This document shows positions 32,476-39,006 of a stretch of DNA of 39,006 bases, piece after piece (the first letter of the stretch is position 1; each line of letters starts with the position of its first letter). Where the stretch lies: positions 1 through 39,006 of the forward strand of contig CALLII010000044.1 of the NCBI GenBank assembly GCA_938009745.1. Direction: 5' to 3'. The DNA is from an uncultured Flavobacteriales bacterium. GTDB taxonomy: Bacteria > Bacteroidota > Bacteroidia > Flavobacteriales_D > CAJJDF01. The position numbers and the translations under genes were made by a program. The notes under the pieces were generated by a model. That model was not told the DNA's origin. It searched no databases and saw only the letters and a list, made by a program, of their open reading frames with translations.

Positions 32476-32697
32476 TTATGGAACCGGATCGTGTCCGTGT
32501 CCTCCCCAAGGATTGCATGATACAATTCTTTTTGCTCCAAGCCATATCCCTTTTAAAGGGCCATGTTTTTTTATAGCATCAACCGTATAAACCGAACAAC
32601 TTGGTGTATATCTGCAAGATGTTGGTAAAATAGGTGAAATAACGTATTGATAAATTCTAACGAAAAATATCAAAATGGAACTCAAAATTTTAATCAC
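32476..32697 (-). CDS. yidD: membrane protein insertion efficiency factor YidD
   Basis: 73 aa, the usual size. The core [50 protein letters not shown] carries the family's three cysteines and the closing CNPW-GG-G-H-DPVP. The N-terminus ([23 protein letters not shown]) is amphipathic and membrane-associated. YidD helps YidC insert inner-membrane proteins. The start overlaps the 3' end of rnpA by 8 bases, the standard rnpA-yidD pairing. yidC is not in the window. Confidence 0.96.
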   Translation of the reverse strand: MIKILSSILIFFVRIYQYVISPILPTSCRYTPSCSVYTVDAIKKHGPLKGIWLGAKRIVSCNPWGGHGHDPVP

Positions 32698-33079
32698 TTT
32701 TATCTGTTAAACGATTTAAAAGTACAATTATTTTCTCTTCTATCACTGCATAGGGAATAGGTTTATTTCCTAAGTAAATAAAACTAAAAATAAGAGTTCT
32801 GTTTTGAGCTTTAAGAGCTTCATAAAATCCACTTTTATTCAGGCGATACGCTTCTCTAATTCTTCTTTTAAGAAGATTACGGTTAACAGCAAGACGAATT
32901 TTTCTTTTGCTTACACTTATTAAAACTTGCGCGGGATAAGTTTGGTTGGGATTTGGAGATTCCTGTGCGATAAGAGTTAGAGGAAATTCAGTGAACTTGA
33001 TTTTCTTTTTTTTATCGAATAATTGGTCAATAAGAATTTTGTTACAAAGTTTTTCTTCCTTGCAAAATGAGTTTTTCAT
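32690..33079 (-). CDS. rnpA: ribonuclease P protein component
   Basis: 129 aa. After the family start [23 protein letters not shown] comes the P protein signature [25 protein letters not shown] (around residues 55-80), with the conserved R-N-x-x-K-R-x-x-R-E. It binds the 5' leader of pre-tRNA in RNase P, together with the rnpB RNA (not seen in the window). rpmH, which precedes rnpA in most bacteria, is absent: hemD precedes it, with a 16-base gap. Its 3' end overlaps yidD. Secure call. Confidence 0.94.
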   Translation of the reverse strand: MKNSFCKEEKLCNKILIDQLFDKKKKIKFTEFPLTLIAQESPNPNQTYPAQVLISVSKRKIRLAVNRNLLKRRIREAYRLNKSGFYEALKAQNRTLIFSFIYLGNKPIPYAVIEEKIIVLLNRLTDKSD

Positions 33080-33095
33080 GGAATTGTGAATGGGT

Positions 33096-33857
33096 TTATT
33101 TCCCGTCTATGTACATTTCAATTGCCTTCTTCATTGAAGGAATTTTAGGCATGGGAGCTTGTACATTAATAGTTAATCCCTTTTTTGTAACTGCATCAGC
33201 TGTAGATTGTCCCCACACAGCAATACTAGTTTTATTTTGTTTAAAATCAGGGAAGTTATGATACAATGATTCAATACCTGAAGGGCTAAAGAAAACTAAC
33301 ATATCATAGTTTACGTCTGCCAAATCAGATAAATCAGAAATTACAGTTTTGTACATGATTGCCTCAGAAAAATTGATGTCGTTATTTTTAAGAATAACTG
33401 AAATACTTCCATTGTGCTGAGCAGAAAGTGGCAACAAAAACTTTTCGCTTTTGTTTTTTTGAATTAATGGCAACAAATCATTGAATTGTGCTTTACCAAA
33501 ACTTATTTTTCGTTTTCTGTAAACAATATATTTCTGAAGGTACTTAGCAATAGTTTCATTAGTACAAAAGAATTTCATTGAATCTGGAACATCAAATCTC
33601 ATTTCTTCAGCTAACCTAAAATAATGGTCAATTGCACTTTTGCTAGTAATAATAACAGCAGTGTGTTCTTTTAGCTCAACTCTAGTTTGTCTAAATTCTT
33701 GTCCATCAATTCCTTCTACATGAATAAAATGTCTAAAATCAACCTTAATTTTTCTTTCGTCCGCAAGGTCAAAATAAGGGGATTTTGTCCCTGGCTCTGG
33801 CCTTGGTTGAGAAATCAAAATGCTTTTAACAGATCTTTTTGTTTTCGTGGAACTCAT
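33096..33857 (-). CDS. hemD: uroporphyrinogen-III synthase
   Basis: 253 aa, typical length for the Bacteroidota form. Two similar halves are seen: ILISQPRPEPGTKSPYFDLADERKIKVDFRHFIHVEGI..., then AVIITSKSAIDHYFRLAEEM (the T-S-x-x-A pattern), and MLVFFSPSGIESLYHNFPDFKQ with WGQSTADAVTKKGL (the S-P-S-G and G-x-T-A pattern). The family has little invariant sequence, so the call rests on these two loops and the position after a DUF4271 gene. It closes hydroxymethylbilane to uroporphyrinogen III in haem synthesis, in the cytoplasm. Start 1 base beyond the DUF4271 stop; rnpA follows 16 bases later. Confidence 0.87.
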   Translation of the reverse strand: MSSTKTKRSVKSILISQPRPEPGTKSPYFDLADERKIKVDFRHFIHVEGIDGQEFRQTRVELKEHTAVIITSKSAIDHYFRLAEEMRFDVPDSMKFFCTNETIAKYLQKYIVYRKRKISFGKAQFNDLLPLIQKNKSEKFLLPLSAQHNGSISVILKNNDINFSEAIMYKTVISDLSDLADVNYDMLVFFSPSGIESLYHNFPDFKQNKTSIAVWGQSTADAVTKKGLTINVQAPMPKIPSMKKAIEMYIDGK

Positions 33858-33858
33858 A

Positions 33859-34500
33859 TTATTTCGTTAAGACCAGTTTTATAAAAAATAAAGCCGGCAC
33901 TAATTCTAGGGTGCAAAGGTACAAAATATTATGAAATACAGAAATATAACGAGTTAAATAAATAGCACTCCTCACCAATGAGAATAACGAACATACGCCT
34001 ATAAGTACTGCAATAAGATAGTTGCTCTCGTATGGAATAAAGGTTAATACTATAAATGAAGGAAGATAAATGAGTGTAAAAAACTCAAAATGCGTTATTC
34101 TATGTCGAAAAAAAGATTCATTTTCCTGAGTAATTATAGATGAAAAAAAATAGAATCCTATAAACTGAACTAGATAAATTCCAGATACGATAATCAGAAT
34201 TGATAAAAAACTCATGAAATTATATTCAGTGTGTATAAGAATCCAAATACCTATTGTTTGAAGTAAAACATAGGAAATTTGCATCAGTAAAAAAGAGACA
34301 CCCATATTCTGTAGTCCAGAAGTAAGATCAAATTTATTTTCTTCAATTCTCATTGTATTTACTATTTGTTTCAGCCTATTTGGTTGCGTTAATTTGATGT
34401 AAATTAACGCTAGGCAAACAAAAATGAAGACATATGAACTTGCTGTTGGCAATGATGGTCTAGCCAATTGAGCTATATAAATTGGTATATGGGTTGACAT
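33859..34500 (-). CDS. DUF4271 family membrane protein
   Basis: 213 aa with about six hydrophobic segments, for example SYVFIFVCLALIYIKLTQ (22-39), a middle pair around FLLMQISYVLLQTIGIWILI and FMSFLSILIIVSGIYLVQFIGFYFF, and a closing FHNILYLCTLELVPALFFIKLVL. The F-x-x-Y-L-C-x-L-E-x-x-P end is typical of DUF4271. The family is found upstream of hemD in many Bacteroidota and its function is unknown. It is the first gene of the reverse operon, with 1 base to hemD. A promoter was not identified with confidence. Confidence 0.85.
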   Translation of the reverse strand: MSTHIPIYIAQLARPSLPTASSYVFIFVCLALIYIKLTQPNRLKQIVNTMRIEENKFDLTSGLQNMGVSFLLMQISYVLLQTIGIWILIHTEYNFMSFLSILIIVSGIYLVQFIGFYFFSSIITQENESFFRHRITHFEFFTLIYLPSFIVLTFIPYESNYLIAVLIGVCSLFSLVRSAIYLTRYISVFHNILYLCTLELVPALFFIKLVLTK

Positions 34501-34636
34501 CTAGATATTAGAAATTTAGAATTGAATAACTTAGTTGTAAAGAAACAAATTCTAGTTCAATTAAAAAATAGGCGCTCGTATTAAAAAAAACATCCAAATA
34601 GTAACTTTATATTAATTCTTTTGCCTTTTTTTGTAA

Positions 34637-36010
<1,374 letters not shown>

Positions 36011-36030
36011 AGTTCAATATTAATTTTATT

Positions 36031-36065
36031 AATCCCTCAAAGTTTTACTTTGAGGGATTTTTTTT
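36031..36065 (+). terminator. intrinsic terminator of gdhA
   Basis: A 12-bp perfect stem (AATCCCTCAAAG at 36031-36042, CTTTGAGGGATT at 36048-36059), a five-base loop and a T8 run (36058-36065), 20 bases after the stop. Confidence 0.93.
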
Positions 36066-36085
36066 GTTTTTCTATATTCTTAAAA

Positions 36086-36120
36086 ACAAAAAACCCGATT
36101 CAACAAAGTCAAATCGGGTT
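36086..36120 (-). terminator. intrinsic terminator of the DUF2795-like gene
   Basis: On the reverse strand AACCCGATT (36112-36120) pairs with AATCGGGTT (36092-36100), followed by T's. Located 25 bases beyond the stop of the 73-aa gene, back-to-back with the gdhA terminator. Confidence 0.85.
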
Positions 36121-36145
36121 CTGTAACAATTAAGTTTACGTGTTT

Positions 36146-36367
36146 TTAATACTCATCCTCGTTAAAGAAGAAATCATCTTTTGTAGGATAATCTGGCCAA
36201 ATGTCTTCTATTGACTCATAAATTTCTCCTTCTTCTTCAATACTCTGTAAGTTTTCTACCACTTCTAGTGGTGCTGCTCTACGCATTGAGTAATCAATCA
36301 ATTCCTCTTTAGTTGCAGGCCAAGGCGCATCTTCTAAATATGATGCTAGTTCTAACGTCCAATACAT
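36146..36367 (-). CDS. DUF2795-like small acidic protein
   Basis: 73 aa, complete. MYWTLELASYLEDAPWPATKEELIDYSMRRAAPLEVVENLQSIEEEGEIYESIEDIWPDYPTKDDFFFNEDEY shows in its first 45 residues the DUF2795 pattern L-E-D-A-P-W-P-A-T-K-E-E-L-I-D-Y and P-L-E-V-V-E-N-L, and an acidic C-terminus. Members are common in Bacteroidota and of unknown function; soluble, cytoplasmic. Monocistronic, with a TACTTTTG element (reverse of 36400-36407) 33 bases before the start and an intrinsic terminator after it. Confidence 0.85.
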   Translation of the reverse strand: MYWTLELASYLEDAPWPATKEELIDYSMRRAAPLEVVENLQSIEEEGEIYESIEDIWPDYPTKDDFFFNEDEY

Positions 36368-36399
36368 AATTTTCGGTTTTATTTATTTCTATTATTACG

Positions 36400-36407
36400 C
36401 AAAAGTA
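36400..36407 (-). promoter_or_regulatory. putative -7 promoter element of the DUF2795-like gene
   Basis: On the reverse strand TACTTTTG is an exact TAnnTTTG match 33 bases before the ATG at 36367. A TTTG lies 13 bases upstream, closer than a normal -33 element. Confidence 0.45.
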
Positions 36408-36460
36408 ATTTTTTTGTAGTCAAATGCAACTAATTATAGATTTAATTTGATTTTAAATGA

Positions 36461-36468
36461 TAATTTTG
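36461..36468 (+). promoter_or_regulatory. putative -7 promoter element of purD
   Basis: Exact TAnnTTTG match (TAATTTTG) 14 bases before the purD ATG, giving a leader of about 10 bases. Confidence 0.4.
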
Positions 36469-36482
36469 TAAAAAAATAACAA

Positions 36483-37757
36483 ATGAATATACTTGTTTTA
36501 GGTTCAGGAGGTAGAGAACATGCAATTTCTTGGAAATTGGCACAAAGTCCAAAATTAACCAAACTATTTATTGCTCCAGGTAATGCTGGTACCCAAGAAG
36601 TAGGAGAAAATGTTGATTTATCAGTTTCTGATTTTGATGGAATAGCTAAATTTTCTCTTGAAAATGAAATTAACATGATTGTTGTGGGTCCTGAGGTTCC
36701 ACTTGTAGAGGGAATTCATGATTTTTTTGAAGCTAAAGCAGAATTAAAGCACATTCATATTATTGGCCCTAAAAAATTAGGAGCACAATTGGAAGGGAGC
36801 AAAAAATTCTCGAAAGAGTTTATGCAAAGGCATAACATCCCAACAGCAAGATATAAGGCATTTACTGCCGAAACTCTTGAAGATGGATTTGCTTTTTTAG
36901 AAACACTTAATCCACCTTTTGTGTTAAAAGCTGATGGACTAGCAGCAGGAAAAGGAGTGGTAATTCCTGATAACTTGGCTGATGCAAAAAAGGAACTGAC
37001 AGAAATGTTGGCTAACTCTAAATTTGGAGCGGCAAGCCAAGAAGTGGTTATTGAAGAATTTTTGGATGGAATAGAGCTTTCGGTATTTGTGTTGACAGAT
37101 GGAGAAAACTATAAAGTGCTACCAACAGCAAAGGATTACAAACAAATAGGAGAAGGAGATACAGGATTGAATACAGGAGGAATGGGAGCAATTTCACCAG
37201 TGCCATTTGCAACCAAAGAGTTTTTGGGCAAAGTAGAGGAGCAAATAGTAAAGCCATCTGTAAACGGGCTTAAAAAAGACAATATTGATTTTGTAGGGTT
37301 TTTGTTTATTGGATTGATGAATGTGGGTGGAAATCCATTTGTGATTGAGTATAACGTAAGAATGGGAGATCCTGAAACAGAAGTTGTGATTCCAAGAATA
37401 GAATCGGATTTAGTAGAAGTATTTACTGCTGTAGGAAATAAAACTTTAAACGAAATAGAGTTTAAAGTAACCGACCAAACTGTATGTACAGTAATGGCCG
37501 TATCTGGTGGTTATCCAGAAAGTTATGAAAAGCTGAAAGTTATTACAGGAATAAAGAGTGTTAAAGACAGTGAGGTTTTTCATGCAGGAACAAAAGTTCT
37601 TGATGGAAAAATCGTGACTAACGGAGGAAGAGTTTTAGCTATTAGTTCGTTTGGGACAAATAAAAAAGAAGCATTAGATAAATCTTATGCTTCTTTAAAT
37701 AAAATTGAATTCGAAAAAATGTATTACAGAACCGATATTGGATTCGATTTGCAGTAA
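36483..37757 (+). CDS. purD: phosphoribosylamine--glycine ligase
   Basis: 424 aa. The N-terminus MNILVLGSGGREHAISWKLAQSPK and NAGTQE are the standard PurD start; the ATP-grasp core shows PPFVLKADGLAAGKGVVI (around 140-158), VVIEEFLDGIELSVFVL, GEGDTGLNTGGMGAISPVPF and EYNVRMGDPETEVVIPRIESD with the metal ligands. It joins glycine to phosphoribosylamine to give GAR, the second step of purine synthesis. It is the donor of the substrate used by PurT (22207). A single gene, TAATTTTG element 14 bases before the start. Confidence 0.97.
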   Translation: MNILVLGSGGREHAISWKLAQSPKLTKLFIAPGNAGTQEVGENVDLSVSDFDGIAKFSLENEINMIVVGPEVPLVEGIHDFFEAKAELKHIHIIGPKKLGAQLEGSKKFSKEFMQRHNIPTARYKAFTAETLEDGFAFLETLNPPFVLKADGLAAGKGVVIPDNLADAKKELTEMLANSKFGAASQEVVIEEFLDGIELSVFVLTDGENYKVLPTAKDYKQIGEGDTGLNTGGMGAISPVPFATKEFLGKVEEQIVKPSVNGLKKDNIDFVGFLFIGLMNVGGNPFVIEYNVRMGDPETEVVIPRIESDLVEVFTAVGNKTLNEIEFKVTDQTVCTVMAVSGGYPESYEKLKVITGIKSVKDSEVFHAGTKVLDGKIVTNGGRVLAISSFGTNKKEALDKSYASLNKIEFEKMYYRTDIGFDLQ

Positions 37758-37764
37758 GGCTAAC

Positions 37765-37947
37765 TTATTTAAGTTGGTTTTCGTCAGCTTCGGCTTGTGC
37801 GTTATATTTCTTTTGGCACATTAACCAGTATAATAAACCACCAGCAATAGTTAATGAAATTACCATCCAAGGAATGTCTTCAAGTGGTTTTATAAGACCA
37901 AATGTTGCTTGAAATATTGACTCTAAAATAGAAACTAACCAACCCAT
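37765..37947 (-). CDS. 60-aa membrane protein, DUF6341-like
   Basis: 60 aa. An amphipathic N-terminus (MGWLVSILESIFQATFGLIKPLEDIPW) precedes one membrane segment (MVISLTIAGGLLYWLMC, 28-44) and a polar tail (QKKYNAQAEADENQLK). Small proteins of this build lie near purD and a DUF6427 gene in Flavobacteria (DUF6341), a pairing matched here although the gene faces the other way. The family call rests on recall of the layout. TATATTTG (reverse of 37976-37983) lies 28 bases before the ATG. Its end is 7 bases from purD's end. Confidence 0.7.
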   Translation of the reverse strand: MGWLVSILESIFQATFGLIKPLEDIPWMVISLTIAGGLLYWLMCQKKYNAQAEADENQLK

Positions 37948-37975
37948 AATTTTTTGTTTTATTCGTTAAACTTCA

Positions 37976-37983
37976 CAAATATA
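37976..37983 (-). promoter_or_regulatory. putative -7 promoter element of the 60-aa membrane protein gene
   Basis: On the reverse strand TATATTTG is an exact TAnnTTTG match 28 bases before the ATG at 37947. Confidence 0.4.
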
Positions 37984-38032
37984 AATAACTTTAGGATATT
38001 AGTTTGCTCTCAATTATATTTTTTAATCATTA

Positions 38033-38977
38033 ATGATAACATCACTTTTCAAAAATAACGCAATTAGCTACTTAATAATATTAGTAGTTGCTTCTGCAAT
38101 ATGGTTTTGGAATTATATAGAGCTATCTGGGGTTGAGAATTTTTCAATGTTTTTTGGAGGGGAAAAATTAACTGTAAATAAAAAAAGCTGGGTAATTTTT
38201 TCCTTTTTTTTTACTCTTATTCCTGCATGGTTTCTTAATTATAGGCTTAAAAAACAACTTTTTAGTTACGAGCCAACAAATATATTTTTGTTTTTTTATG
38301 TATTGATTATAGGATTAGGAATAACCTCAAGTGGTTTGATAACCTATATTTCAGTTTCTATGTTGTTAATAGTTTTTGTTAGCTATTTACTTTCATTAAG
38401 AGATAAAGAGTCTAATGTAAATCCAATTTTTAATTCTGCTTTTATTGTGGGTGTGCTCATGTTCCATAATTTATTTTTTGGACTTCTTTTATTAGTATTA
38501 ATTCAAAATTTAAATACGTTTAAACGAATTACTATTAAAGAGTTATTCATTGTTTTTACAGGATTTTTGCTTCCTTACCTATTAGTTTTGGCTTTTAGTG
38601 AGCTTACTGATAACTACCGATTTTTAACTTCTGTTTTTGAGTTAAATTTTCAAATTCCTAACTTTAATATTGCCGAAGGTATATTTGCTTTAATACTAAT
38701 TATCATTGGAATACTAGGCTACAGAGTTGTAATACAAAAGAGAACAGGGATTGATGTGACGATAATTAGATTAACTAAAAATTTATTTTCATTTTATTTA
38801 GGCTCAATACTATTAGCTATAGTTAGTTTGTTTCTGGAATTGTTCGAGTTTTCCTATTTTATTTTAGCTATTCCTCTTTCGGTTTTTTTATCAGATTACT
38901 TTGCAAACTCTAAGTTTAAGTGGAAAGAACCACTTTTTATTCTAGTTGTTTTAGTATTTGGTTACCATCTATTTTAA
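38033..38977 (+). CDS. DUF6427-like polytopic membrane protein
   Basis: 314 aa, complete. The start MITSLFKNNAISYLIILVVAS is typical of DUF6427, and the rest has about eight to ten hydrophobic segments (for example IFLFFYVLIIGLGITSSGLITYI, AFIVGVLMFHNLFFGLLLLVLIQNL, ELFIVFTGFLLPYLLVLAF, IFALILIIIGILGYRVVIQ, LFSFYLGSILLAIVSLFLELF) with charged loops, no obvious catalytic motif. The NLFFGLLLLVLIQNL and FTGFLLPYLLV parts match the family pattern. The function is unknown. It begins 85 bases after the 60-aa gene diverges; the 29 bases after its stop to the window end hold nothing recognised. Confidence 0.75.
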   Translation: MITSLFKNNAISYLIILVVASAIWFWNYIELSGVENFSMFFGGEKLTVNKKSWVIFSFFFTLIPAWFLNYRLKKQLFSYEPTNIFLFFYVLIIGLGITSSGLITYISVSMLLIVFVSYLLSLRDKESNVNPIFNSAFIVGVLMFHNLFFGLLLLVLIQNLNTFKRITIKELFIVFTGFLLPYLLVLAFSELTDNYRFLTSVFELNFQIPNFNIAEGIFALILIIIGILGYRVVIQKRTGIDVTIIRLTKNLFSFYLGSILLAIVSLFLELFEFSYFILAIPLSVFLSDYFANSKFKWKEPLFILVVLVFGYHLF

Positions 38978-39006
38978 ATTGTGAGTTTCTTTTAAGAAAT
39001 CATAAA

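Noticed and set aside
37759-37783. possible small hairpin (CTAACTT / AAGTTGG) between purD and the 60-aa gene
   Set aside because: Seven base pairs including wobble and a T4 tail within the coding end of the minus-strand gene; too weak to call a terminator.

Overview
The window is AT-rich, gene-dense chromosomal DNA from a member of the Bacteroidota, most likely a Flavobacteriales relative. The evidence is a type IX secretion sorting tail (271-aa protein, 23447-24262), many SPII lipoproteins of the form hydrophobic-stretch + C-K-K, families largely confined to this phylum (DUF4271, DUF2795-like, DUF6427-like, exported TonB-C proteins), and TAnnTTTG -7 promoter elements before several genes. 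No phage, IS element, CRISPR array or rRNA was seen. No gene-free stretch exceeds about 220 bases.

Layout. 1-1037: 5' part of paaZ (phenylacetate ring cleavage). 1127-2876: reverse-strand cluster of three exported TonB C-terminal-domain proteins led by a 31-codon ORF. 2972-4490: tig and a tRNA-Leu(TAG), each with a terminator. 4651-11751: a DUF2079 membrane protein, then clpP with a giant TPR protein and an outer-membrane barrel in one run. 11748-16162: a reverse-strand run of lipoproteins, a Tat-exported DUF1501-like protein and a cytochrome-c-like lipoprotein. This run is the most unusual part of the window and resembles in content the DUF1501/PSCyt/DUF1549 clusters of Planctomycetes.

16273-19199: a 36-aa membrane peptide, a metallo-beta-lactamase-fold hydrolase, hflX, a 103-bp nested palindrome and a lipoprotein. 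19229-24262: glutaryl-CoA dehydrogenase, a DUF937 protein, a carboxypeptidase-regulatory-like exported protein, purT and a T9SS cargo protein. 24479-29235: gcvP, followed by a terminator and four small genes (two lipoproteins, one of them Rieske-like without its histidine ligands). 29232-34500: reverse operon DUF4271-hemD-rnpA-yidD-ctp-O-antigen ligase. 34658-38977: gdhA, a DUF2795-like gene, purD, a 60-aa membrane protein and a DUF6427-like membrane protein.

Functionally the core genes cover purine synthesis (purT, purD), one-carbon and nitrogen metabolism (gcvP, gdhA), aromatic/lysine-type acyl-CoA catabolism (paaZ, gcdH), proteostasis (tig, clpP, ctp) and membrane/RNA maturation (yidD, rnpA). 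The accessory part is dominated by exported envelope proteins. All functional calls rest on reading the sequence; no database search was run.
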